Below are positions 47,655 to 57,797 of a DNA stretch of 64,000 nucleotides, in pieces. The first letter of the stretch is position 1. Each line of letters opens with the position of its first letter. Where the stretch lies: the NCBI GenBank assembly GCA_006386115.1, contig VFIW01000015.1:1-64000 (forward strand). Reading direction: 5' to 3'. This DNA comes from Globisporangium splendens. Taxonomy: Eukaryota > Oomycota > Peronosporomycetes > Pythiales > Pythiaceae. Position numbers and translations under genes: made by a program. A model generated the notes under the pieces. It was not told where the DNA came from, did not search any database, and worked only from the letters and a program-made list of their open reading frames with translations.

Positions 47655-49126
47655 CTAGTCTAAAAAGCTAAAGTCGCAGTGCTTCGACACAAGATCTGCC
47701 GCCATCTCCAATCGCACCGTGTCGTCGCGGCGCAACTTGGCCGTGAACTGCGCCACGCGGGCAGTGAGCGTGTAGCTGTCGGCTTTATCTGGAGACACGT
47801 AGATGCACGGGATGTTGTCGGCCTCCAACCGCTTCGCGAGCGCGTCGCTGGGAGGCTCCCACCCCGTGAGGATCAGTCCCGACATGAGGTTCTTCCCCGA
47901 CGCCTCCTGGTTGCCGAGGATCGCGTCGATCACATCATGGCGACCGCTATGCTGTAATGGGAATTGTGGCACGTATTCATATGTCAGTGTTCACCCCGTC
48001 ACTATAATACTAAAGCAATTGAACGATTCTCGTACCGTGATGACGAGTTGGTTCGGAATCGCCTTGAACAGATTCTTCTCATTCACTGGCGCGAGCGCGA
48101 GTCGGATGCTCGTAAAATAGCGCATATTCGCTTCGATGCCTGCATAAAAAGAATAAATTACCACCACACACGACACACAAAGACGACTCGGCTTAGAATA
48201 ATCCAAAGATTTACGACCGACGCATTCACGGTGTACCAGAGATCATGTCCGACTTGAGCAGCTTGCTGTAGTCCGCCATGGTCGGGCAGCTCAGATCTTT
48301 GAGCTCGGGGATGCAGCCGACGAGGGGGATATCCCAGCGCTTCAATGCACGCGAGAAATAGTCCTATTCGCACAAGCAATTTAATCAGTAAGATCGTGGC
48401 GTCATGGAAATCTACTAATAGGCTACGACCTCTATTCTTTGTTACATGTTCAGCACTATTCCTCACCTTGATCATGTCCATTTTCTGCGGGTTCACTTTG
48501 TTCAAAATGACGCCGCGCATCCGCACGTTGTGCTTGACGAGAAGCTCTCGGTTCATCGCCAACTGGTCGAACGACGAGCCAAGACCGCCCAGCGCAATGC
48601 ACACGACGTCCATATTCAGTTGCGCTGCATAAACCACAATCGCTCGTCAGTTTCAAATTCTTCATGTACTAACACCAATCCCATAACCACGCATTCACTT
48701 ACACGCGACTTGCGCGTTGTTAAGCTCGCAGATGGAGCCGACGCCCGTATGACCCGTGCCTTCGCAGATGAGGAAGTCGCTCTCGCGGTAGAGGTTCGCA
48801 TGCGCGCGCTGGATGGACGCCGCGAGCTCCTGCTCCGTGACCTTGCCGTCGATAAAATCGCGCGTGAAGCCGTCGGGGAAGATCACGGGCGACATGTCCT
48901 TGTAGTCGTGCACGAGACCAAAGTGCTCCTTGAAGAGGAACGCGTCCTTGTCGACGCGCAGTCCGCCGCCCACAGGCACATGCTGCTGACCCACGGGCTT
49001 GCAGTACGCCACCTGCTTGCGCGTGCCCCGGTACTTGGCCTGCAGGCTCTTGACGAGCCCGAGACTCACCGTCGTCTTGCCCACGTGCTGCCCCGTCGAG
49101 AGCACGAGCAGGTGCTTCGTCGCCAT
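47655..49126 (-). CDS. P-loop ATPase (BioD-like) with DRTGG domain, Pta N-terminus type
   Basis: Five exons. The N-terminus, MATKHLLVLSTGQHVGKTTV, has a Walker A (GQHVGKTT) of the dethiobiotin synthetase / cobyrinate synthase-like fold. FLICEGTGHTGVGSICELNN follows (the ExTGHxGVGS loop of this group), then NMDVVCIALGGLGSSFDQLA, RMRGVILNKVNPQKMDMI and IPLVGCIPELKDLSCPTM. The C-terminal part, FTSIRLALAPVNEKNLFKAI through HSGRHDVIDAILGN and GLILTGWEPPSDALAKRLEA, reads as a DRTGG domain. This is the layout of the N-terminal half of enterobacterial-type phosphate acetyltransferase (COG0857), here without the transferase domain. Stand-alone copies occur in archaea and some protists. The role is not established; a regulatory or ligand-binding ATPase is likely. 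Stop TAG 47655-47657. No clear targeting signal is visible. Confidence 0.8.
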
Positions 49127-49670
49127 CTTCTCTGCTTCTGTGGCTCCAAAGTGCGAATGCGGTTTGTACCTCAACAACGACTGCTTTATCCGGATGTGTA
49201 CTTTAGACTGGATACGCAAGGTTGCTGCTGCTTTGCGTAAGTCGACGAGATGAAACGCAACATCAACTTGTCGACGTAATACTGTGCTGGTGTGACTGTT
49301 GGAATACTTAGCAGGAATATGGTTACTTAGGAGTGGTGCACTCAGTCAAGTTACAGATGGTTTTGGCATGCTGGCAACAACATGTGAACGAACGGCAGAA
49401 TACCTCTACAGTCAAGAGCTGCAATATGCTGCTATGTGTCGATCCAACTGGATACATGAATTGGAGGTGGTCACCATTGCGACAGTCTATCTTGTGTGTC
49501 AAAGCAGTAAGTCAAGTCGCACTTTGCTGAGATTCTGAGTCTGTTTCAGTGTTTGTATGCCCAAGAGGAACACTTCTGATCCGTCGATATAGTTGACTTG
49601 ATCGTGTTGGAGAGGGTCTGATAATTTTGGCGGAGTTTTTGACCAGCCACTTGTGCGACACAAGACGAAA
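49127..49670. promoter_or_regulatory. Divergent intergenic region
   Basis: A 544-bp spacer between the BioD-like gene and SNM1, which read away from each other. Short open frames (such as 49299-49538) lack codon bias. No repeat or RNA gene seen. Confidence 0.45.
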
Positions 49671-52152
49671 ATGCGCAACAACGTGGCGTCCGACGACGAC
49701 TTCGACGATCTCGACGAGTGGATCGCGCCGACGCAGGTCGCAGCCACGCAACCGCGGGTCTCAACCAGTACTGGTGTTGCTGCTGTATATGATGCTGAGC
49801 GTCCCGCTCGCGCTGTGAAGGATGCGGTGGACGAGCGCGTGCTCTGCGCTGTTTGCTCGCTCAACCTCACGATGTGGACGATCCAGGACCGCGCCGTGCA
49901 CATGAACGCGTGCGTCGACGCGATGACGACGGCGCAGAACAAGTACCACTGTCCCACGTGCACCAAGGAACTCACGGACTACAACGAGCAGCGGCGCATG
50001 GCGCACGTGAATATGTGCTTGGACCGACTGCAGATGCGAGCAGCGCAGCAGGAGTCTATTGCTAAGTCTGCTGGTGGAGGCGTGGAGGCAGAGCCACCCA
50101 GCACCGTTGAGTCAGTAGCCGTGCAAGACGAGCCCGATCCGAATGCGTACAACTGTATGATCTGCGGTGTGAACTTGACGGAGAAAGATCTGACGGCGCG
50201 GATCCGTCACATGAAGCAGTGTGGCCAGCGGTTTGGTGTGCGACCCAGCGACGTCGCAGCGCTCCAGCGAGAGCACGAGCATGACCAACTATCCGTCACC
50301 AAAGCAGGGCAGACTATCAGCACTGAGAGTGCTACCATTACTAGTGCTACTGCAACGACTGAAGTGCTAGCCGATGATGCACAGACGGACACATCATCTT
50401 CGTCCACCAATGCTTTCGCCGTGATGATGCGCGCATCTTCGTCCACATCCTCCTCGTCAGTGCTTTCCAACACATTAGGTAAAGCATCGTTATTTCTCGC
50501 GTGTCCTGCAGCTCATGCTTTGGTTTGATTAGTGAGCGTCTACGGCTTGACTTATGTGTGTATTTTGCCTTAATTGTTCCAGGTTGCGTTGGCCAAGTCG
50601 TGTCGAATGCGTTCGATGTGCTCATGAAAAGCTCCAAGACCCAGACTGTGCTCTCTTCTGCCTCAGTTACTACCAGCGGGTCGTCATTCCGCTCGAATCC
50701 ACAGCCGTTCAGCAAAAAGCGAAGACTTGGTGCAGGAGCAACGCCGTCGGGTACGCAATGGAGCTCTTCGTCCTCCTCCTCCAGCACGTCGCGACGATTC
50801 TCATGTCCAGACTTCAAGCGCATCAAGGGCACGCACCCGTCCTTCATCGTCGACGGATTCAAGTATGCGAGCAAGGCGCTTTCGTCCGTGTACTTCCTCA
50901 CGCATTTCCACTCGGATCACTACACTGGCCTCGAGAAAAAGGTAAGTACGCGTTCTCACTTTGGCGTAGATCCACACACTAACACGCCATAAACTACTCT
51001 CTATGTATGTACATTTTCGTGTGTAGAGCTTCGATTGCGGGATCATCTATTGCAACCAGATCACCGCGGCGCTGGTGGTCCAGGAGCTCCGCATTGACTC
51101 CAAATGGGTGCACCCGGTGCCCATGAACACGCCCGTGGTGATCCACGACGTCCAGGTGACGTTCATGGACGCCAATCACTGTCCCGGTGCCGCGATCATC
51201 CTGTTCTGCTTGAAGAACGGACAAGCGTATCTGCACACGGGCGACTTTCGGTACGACAAAAAGATGCTGAGCTATGCACCTTTGCAAAAGTACATCCCGC
51301 CGCCGGGGGCACCACCATCAACCACAGCGATGACGCGACTCGACGGCGTCTACCTCGACACGACGTACGCGAACCCAAAGTACACGTTCCCAACGCAGCA
51401 AGCAGCGATCGACCACACGCTCGAGCTCCTGGTCACGAAACACGCCGTGAGTGACAACAAGATTCTGTTTCTCTTTGGCTCGTACTCAATCGGCAAGGAG
51501 CGGCTGTTTATGGAAGTCGCGGCCAAGTACGAGCGCAAAGTGTGCGTGTCCACGGCCAAGCTCAAGTTCATCTCGACGTTTGGCTGGCCCGAGGACCAGA
51601 TGAAACTGCTCACGATCGAGCCCTCGGCTACCAAGTAAGTGTGCATCGTCGACACTAGTACTACCGTCATTGTCACTACTAATCTCCCCCCACCCCATTT
51701 TCTTTTGTAGTCTTCATGTGGTACCCATGAGCGATTTGAAGATGGAGCACCTTACGACATTGCTCCAGAAGCATCGACTGCGGTTCCGTGAGATCGTGGC
51801 ATTTCGCCCGACGGGGTGGACGTTCAGCAAGTCCAACACCGGCGCGTCCATCTCGACGTGCCGCACAGACGCGTCGGGCGCGATCAGGATCTACGGCATC
51901 CCGTACAGCGAGCATTCGAGCTTTGTGGAGCTGACGGAGTTCGTCCAGGCCATGAACCCGCACGTGATCATCCCCACGGTGCGTTCTGAGTGAGGGATGT
52001 GACGCATTAATGTGCGAATATGGCGTCACTGAGTATGCTTTGTTATGTTGCAGGTGAATTGCTACACGGAGCAGCAGGCAAAGAAGCAGGTGGACCTGCT
52101 CCGCCAGTCAGCCTTCTACAGTATCTCCAACCTCTTCCAGCAGCAGCGATAG
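49671..52152 (+). CDS. SNM1/Pso2-type DNA repair nuclease (DCLRE1 family) with UBZ-like fingers
   Basis: SNM1 proteins are 5' exonucleases of the metallo-beta-lactamase/beta-CASP fold that clear interstrand cross-links. Five exons join in phase (49671-50478, 50583-50941, 51027-51634, 51711-51978, 52054-52152) to 713 residues. The N-terminus holds three CxxC-H-C fingers of the SLX4/UBZ4 type: [40 protein letters not shown] and [20 protein letters not shown], expected to bind ubiquitin. After a Ser/Thr-rich linker comes the catalytic part: [23 protein letters not shown] (HxHxDH metal motif), [59 protein letters not shown], the beta-CASP end [18 protein letters not shown], and HVIIPTVN. That set matches SNM1A/Pso2. 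Expected in the nucleus. Three fingers where animal SNM1A has one is unusual. Confidence 0.9.
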
Positions 52153-52307
52153 CGATGATACCACAAGCGGAAATGGCCAGCAGGTGCTCGTCTATTTGTG
52201 TCTTGAGGCACGAAAAACTGCTTCTTCAAATGCCTCTTCCGCGGCGGCTATTGGGTTCTCAGACGCACAGAAGAAGAACGTGGCTCGTCCATTTAGACGC
52301 AAGCGCT

Positions 52308-52910
52308 ATGTCGAGAAGCCGCAACGAGAGCCAAGTGTTGTCGCTGGACAACCCGAAGGAGAGCTCTGGAAGCGCACCCTCGTCGCGGCCGCCGACGTCC
52401 TCGGGTCGCTCGACCAAACAAGCCAACAAGCTCAGCGAATTCCGTCAGTGCCTGGACCGCGACGAGCTGCCACTCGCAATTGAGACGAGGAAGCGCAATG
52501 GCAGTCGGCGCGTCACGTGGACGTCGGCGCAGCTCGAGCCGCTGGAGTTTGCACACTTGTTGCCGATCTGCGTGAACGGTCTCCAGGACGCGCTCGAGCT
52601 GTACCCGACGTTCGCGTTCGACGCCGCGATGGCGCTGCTCGAGTCAAGTGGGAAAGCCGACGACACCCGCGTGCTGCTGCTGTTCCAGCAACTCGCCGTG
52701 TGCGACGATGTCGACGACGCGCTCACCGAGTACTACCGGTCGATCCTGCCGCTGTGCAACATCCTGCAGGACAAACACCTGGGCACGGGCGACGACGCGA
52801 CGAAGGCGCTAGTCGCTGAGACCCTCGAGACCACGGAGGCGTACGGCAAGGACGACGCGCATCTGCTCATCCAGCAGTACGTACCCTCCTTCCAGAGCTG
52901 CGCAGGCTGA
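52308..52910 (+). CDS. PACRG-like axonemal protein with apparent internal deletion
   Basis: PACRG sits at the inner junction of axonemal doublet microtubules. The frame of 200 residues starts at 52308 (MSRSRNESQVLSLDNP). From about residue 45 it follows the PACRG fold: LSEFRQCLDRDELPLAIE, VTWTSAQLEPLEFAHLLPIC, NGLQDALELYPTFAFDAAMA, LTEYYRSILPLCNILQDKHL and a C-terminus DAHLLIQQYVPSFQSCAG (animal form: MVPTYESC). Between SSGKADDTRVL and LLFQQLAVCDDVDDAL the usual PQLIIPIKNALNTRDPEV helix pair is missing, a loss of about 20-25 residues without a frameshift. This would remove an ARM-like repeat, so function is doubtful. No intron is seen. It lies 155 bp downstream of SNM1 on the same strand. The match to PACRG is by memory of the family; the deletion needs an alignment with related species. 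Confidence 0.7.
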   Translation: MSRSRNESQVLSLDNPKESSGSAPSSRPPTSSGRSTKQANKLSEFRQCLDRDELPLAIETRKRNGSRRVTWTSAQLEPLEFAHLLPICVNGLQDALELYPTFAFDAAMALLESSGKADDTRVLLLFQQLAVCDDVDDALTEYYRSILPLCNILQDKHLGTGDDATKALVAETLETTEAYGKDDAHLLIQQYVPSFQSCAG

Positions 52911-53602
52911 TAGTGTAGTCCAAGCATGCGCATGGTAGTCAGTGCGCTGCATAGTGTGAGCCCTCTAGCGCACGCTTGACAACAGCATGAAGCTTCTTCA
53001 AGCACAGAGAATATCGTCACCTTCATCGTCTCATCGCTCACTCCTCCAAGGCGCTACAAGAAACGCAAGCAAAGGCACTGGCGTCGCGGATCGGTTGCCG
53101 ACTCCAACCCAACACGTGACCTGCGCGCTCCTCAGTCCATGGTCTCGACTGGCGTGGAAACCTTCTGCCGACGAGTTTGCCGCCGCCGATAAACTAGATG
53201 AACTGCGCAGCGCCAGCCCTCGGTCACGAGTGTGCAGTCGTTTTGATCGTGACTGCTGTTTCGTGGTCGCCAGGTTGCGCTTCGTCGACACTCTTCGAGA
53301 TGGATTGCCCATGTAAAATACATCCCACACCTGTTTGTATGCCATTGCTTTTGTAGAGTATGCCGAGCTGCGTTTTGAAGTTTCGATGCACAGTACAGCT
53401 AACCGAGTCGCCAACATGAAGCTCGGGTTGCACGCGGGCGCTCAGGCATAAGACAATTTTTGGAAGCTGGTTAGAGAGCTCGCGTGAGATTGTTTTGAAA
53501 CAAAGTGTCTTATATTTCGTGTATGTTGCTCAGTAAAGCACGGAAAAAAGGCATATTCGTATTCACATTCGACGTAGTGCTGAGCAGCCTTTAGCTTGAT
53601 GC
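52911..53602. other. Spacer with an unidentified ORF trace
   Basis: Between the PACRG-like gene and the 3' end of the opine-dehydrogenase-like gene. On the minus strand 53224-53530 a frame of about 100 codons reads plausibly (VQPELHVGDSVSCTVHRNFK, then TQLGILYKSNGIQTG) but has no convincing ATG and no homolog I recognise. It may be a fragment of a dead gene or chance. Confidence 0.3.
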
Positions 53603-55179
53603 TCACATGCGCGAGCGCGGGTGGCGGTAGCCGCGCATCTCGCTCGGCAGCGACGTGGCGACGAGATCCTCGAGCGAGTGGATGCCGTACTTGTTCGGCG
53701 CGCCTGTGCGCCAGAGCTCCTGCGGGTTGAGCTGGCCGTCGGCGTTGAGGAACGTCACGCCCATGTACTGCTGGTGCCACCGGATCATGAAGTCGATGCG
53801 CGGTGTCGGGAAGTTGCCGAGCATCTCGGCCATGTTCTTCATGATGCAGAGCCCGTACGGGATGTCCTCCCAGAACAAGCGCGAGTTGACGGCTGGGTGG
53901 TACTGACCCTTGGCGACCTCCGTGAGCGGCGTCGCACAACCCGCGTAGCCCAGGTTGGTCATGAAGATCTGACGCAGCGACGAGCGGTCCGCGACGTCCT
54001 CGCCGTACTGCTTGACGACGCGGTCGCCCATGGGCAAAATGTCCGAGAGATCCAACGCCGGGAATCGCTGCAGCAGCGCGTACTTGATCTGCTGCAACTC
54101 GTTGTCGAGCATCGAGAGCTGCTCCGCCGAGAACTCGTCAAAGTCGGCGTCTACAGGCAGTCATCCCAACGCAATCGGTGAAAGGTTAGAGAAAGAACAG
54201 CGATGAGCTACAAACAATGCACGCAAAGAATACACACAGAGCGTCATGCCGCGGCGCTTTTCGAGTTCTTCGATCGTGTACGTGCGCTTGCCGTCCCAGT
54301 CGCGGAAGATCGCGTAGTAGCGCGCCGGGTGGATGATCTGGTTCGACGGCGTGAGCGTCAGGTTCAGAAAGTTGGCCACCGTGTCGCACGGGATGTCGAA
54401 GAGCGCCTGCATAAGCTTCGCGGCGTCTTTCTTGCGCTCCACGGGGTAGCATGCGACGTAGAGGCACTTTTTTGGACCGATGATGCGAGCCTTGTGGCTG
54501 TTGGTAAAGCACACAGTGCACGTGAACGCAGCGTTACTTCCAAGCCACCACATCAACGGCAAAAAGCTCTACGAAAAGACGTACCCGTATTCATACGCCT
54601 TGCAGATCCATGGGATGTTTTGCAAACCAAAGAGCTACAGCAGACCACACAGATGCAACACAACACCATTCAGTGTCAGGTCACATCATAAACATAACCC
54701 GTGCAAGCGTACATACGCACCAGCTCCACGTCAGCCAACTTGTCGCCCAGCGCTTTCTTCGCGGCCCAGTCAAAGCCACCCTGCGCGAACAGTGCGCCGA
54801 GCGCGACGCCCTTCTTCAAGTACGGCGCCACGGACGCGAGGATGTCCGGGTGTGCATTCGCGGGCGCCGCGACGATCACGACGTCCGACTGCGGGATCAC
54901 GTTCTTCGCGTGCTTGGACACGAGCTGCAGCTTGCCCACGATCGTGCCCTTGCTCTCCCAGCTCGAGCCCTGGGTCGTGACCTCGATCTCGTCGCCCCAT
55001 TTCTCTGGTTGCCGCGTGAGCACCTGCACAGCGACGCCCTTGGACGCCAGGTACGCAGCCGCGACGTGCGCGCCGTTGCCGCCGCCGCAGATCGTGACGG
55101 TGCCGATCGCGCTGCTGCCCGCAGCCTTGGGGAGCTGCTTCTCCAGGTGCGCGCGCGCCGTGGCCACCGAGAGCGTCAT
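53603..55179 (-). CDS. Opine (octopine/nopaline)-dehydrogenase-like enzyme
   Basis: This family reductively condenses an amino acid with a 2-oxoacid using NAD(P)H. Four exons join in phase (54721-55179, 54585-54634, 54238-54497, 53603-54150) to 438 residues. The N-terminal Rossmann fold starts at IGTVTICGGGNGAHVAAAYL (GxGNxA type, as in opine dehydrogenases) and includes VVIVAAPANAHPDILASVAP. The second domain carries IGPKKCLYVACYP, the conserved TPSNQIIHPARYYAIF around the catalytic histidine, LGYAGCATPLTEV and the C-terminal helical part ending RGYRHPRSRM. The substrate cannot be told from sequence. In marine invertebrates these enzymes work in anaerobic glycolysis, and bacterial and plant-tumour versions make opines or metallophores. 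The ATG at 55177-55179 is the first in frame. Probably cytosolic: no signal seen. Confidence 0.8.
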
Positions 55180-55569
55180 CGTTGGTTAGTAAGGGGAGGG
55201 AGGAGGAGCTGGATTGACGCCGAATGAGAGTGAGCGTAACCAGATCGGGCGGTGCCCAAGCAGACACATGTGACAGCGAGCAAGGGGTTACGCTGTGTGT
55301 GGCAAGCAGCCTCCGATCCACCCACGTCACTAAAAAACCTCAAACAATCCAGCCTCTCAACATTTGCAAACATTCATTTAAACGTTCGTTGCATGATCTT
55401 AAATTAATGTGCAATTAGTTTAGACATAATGCGTGTTTGGGTGAACACACATTGGGCTTTTTGAAGGTGTTTGGGTGAAACCTTTTCTCTCTGATACCAG
55501 ACTTGATCTGGTGAAACATCTGAGTCCACGAGCTCAGCCGCACGACCATTTTATCCAAGCAACTTGAAA
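55180..55569. promoter_or_regulatory. Divergent promoter region
   Basis: A 390-bp spacer between diverging genes. A GACCATTTTATCC element (55545-55557), an initiator-like YCATTTT, lies about 20 bp before the ATG at 55570. A short near-repeat, GTGTTTGGGTGAA-C and GTGTTTGGGTGAAACC, occurs at 55432-55446 and 55467-55482. No gene seen. Confidence 0.4.
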
Positions 55570-57683
55570 ATGGAGGCGACTTGGCGCAACGTGGCGCTTC
55601 TGGACGCGACCACGGGCGGCGTCACGCCTGCTGCCACTGCGCTACTCGAACAGGAGATCGCAGACGAACGCTTGGCGGTCATCACGCTGCTCGGCGCGCC
55701 GTCCAACCAGCGCGCGCGCGTAGAATTCTTTGTGCGGTTGCTGAATCAACGACAACAATATGATGCAGCAAGTGCAAACGCACCGCTCACGCTGCTGGCG
55801 TGCGTGTCCTACATGGAAGAAGACTACAACGTGCTCGTGTTGAATGTGGATATTACTCGGGGCTCGCCTGCGAATGAGCTCATTGGCGGGATCTGCGCGC
55901 TGTCGTCGCTGGTCGTGTCCTGCTACGACACTGAAGAAGAGAGCGCATTTAGTTTCAATACAGTGATGAATTCATTTCCAAGCGAAATTGCATCGTTTAC
56001 GTCGCTCTTTCAGACGCTTTTGAAGGAACATCCGCCTGTGGAGGTGTACGAACTGTTTCCGAGCCTACTGACCGTTGATTTCACGCCCAACCGCACGTTC
56101 CAAGACCGAGGACGCAGTGCAAATGATAACACTCGCCATGGAGACCTGAATGCGATTACCCAGTTGAAGCGCGTCAGCGACGTCGCGTATCCAGATGAGA
56201 TCTTCTCCAGCACGCAGGATCTCGAGTTCTTCATCCCGCATGCACCTGTGAAGAAAGTGTTCAACACAGAGCTGACGGGAGACATCTTGCTGCGGATGCT
56301 GCAGGCGTTCACTCGGGACGTGTTCCAGAATGGCCAAGAGCCCGACGTGGGTACCGCATGGGACGACATCGCCGAGCAGAAGTGCGAAGCCGTCGCAAAC
56401 GACGCTCTCCAGACGTATTTGGACTGTATCCATTCATCATCGTCGGCAGGGCGAGACGCAGGAGATGCTGAAGACCAAGAGCCGCCCATGGAACTCGATG
56501 CGTTCCACAGGCTGCACGAGGAGATCCAGCGGCTCGCGATGGACGTCTACCACGCTGGCACGAAAGCATTTTCATCGACGCGGAAACGCACGATCCGCAA
56601 CAAACTCAAAGCGTCGATCCGTACAAAGTACGAAGACGAAGTGCGCGTTCTCCGCGACAACTCGCGCAATTACTGTGAACGCATTCGGCAATCAATCTGG
56701 AGCCAACTGTCTAAAGATGAAGATAGTGACAATGAAGAGAATGGATCGTCGTTTGCCGCGGCGCTGAATACGATCCTGCGGTTCGATGCGGAGTACAATC
56801 AGCAGGCTAGTGGACCGGAGAAGGTGAGTGTGCTGCGCGAGTTCTATCGCCATGAGGCGATCCATGTGTTCCAGAGACTCGAGACCGTCGTGATGCAGCG
56901 GATGACCGATGTGCACTTGCGCGACCTCCGTGATCAACTACAGCGCGAGTTTGAGACCAAGAAAGAAGCGCTTGTGACCCATTTCAAGCAGGAGGAGACG
57001 CAGTTGCGCGCGTGCATGGTGCGCGAACTCGAGACGATGCAGAAAATGCACCACGCGAGGCACGCGCGTGTGAAGATCGATGAGAACGAGTCCAAGCGTG
57101 TGCGTGACGAGCTCAGTCGCGTTCAGACGCTCAACGCGGAGCTCGAGCGGAAAAACGCCGTGTTGGAGCAATCGCAGGATGAATTCCATACCCAGAGAAC
57201 TGCTCTCGAGCGCAAAGTGGGCGAGCTCGAGCTCGCGGTGCGGCAGGAAATGGCGAGTCGTGCTGAGCTCGTCGACACGCTCGCGGCCACGATCAAGAGC
57301 CAAGAGCAGCGCGAACGCGAGCTGCAGAACGAGATCGCGCGTCTGAATCACGATGTGAGCGAAAAAACGTTTTGCGTGGAAAACGAATTAAAGGACATGA
57401 CGCTGCAGCTGCGCAAAACCAACGAGGTACGAACGGCCTTAGCTTCACATGAAATCGTTTGTGTATAGTAGAGATTAGTTAACGTGGATCTCTTTCATTG
57501 CGTGTTGTACCCGACTTGTAGGAAAAAGAAGAGCTGCAGAAGCAGTTGAACGACTTCTTTCTCAAGATCACGACGCTGCCAGCGGGTTTGCAGCAGCACG
57601 TACTGTTTTCGAACCAGAGTCAGGAAGAAGACGTCGAACAGGTGCCTTTTGCCGATGCGCTCACGGGGTTCATGAGTGGGTGA
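55570..57683 (+). CDS. GBP-like coiled-coil protein with degenerate GTPase domain
   Basis: Two exons (55570-57426, 57522-57683) give 672 residues. The layout resembles guanylate-binding / GB1 proteins. The N-terminal part has WRNVALLDATTG, then AVITLLGAPSNQRARVEFFV where a P-loop (GxxxxGKS) is expected, NVLVLNVDITRGSPANELIG in the position of switch II, and FPSLLTVDFTP in the place of the LLWVVRDF strand. There is then a helical middle (LHEEIQRLAMDVYHAGTKAF, RKRTIRNKLKASIRTKYEDE) like the GBP C-terminal bundle, and a long coiled coil to the end (HFKQEETQLRACMVRELETM onward). The lysine and Ser/Thr of the P-loop are absent, so GTP binding is unlikely: a pseudo-GTPase, if the relationship holds. 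The kinship is inferred from strand order and is the weakest part. The coiled coil is certain. Confidence 0.6.
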
Positions 57684-57797
57684 TTAGACCACAATCCACG
57701 GAGCCAAAGCAAACAAATGCAGTCAGGTAAAAGCACAAAGCCTTGTTCTCAGCCTCTCGCATTCACATTTACATAGCTAAACAACTCTCCAGTGCCA

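Noticed and set aside
53603..55179. Opine-dehydrogenase-like gene as bacterial contamination
   Set aside because: Three introns with normal host-type splice sites and host-like codon use show that it is a resident nuclear gene.
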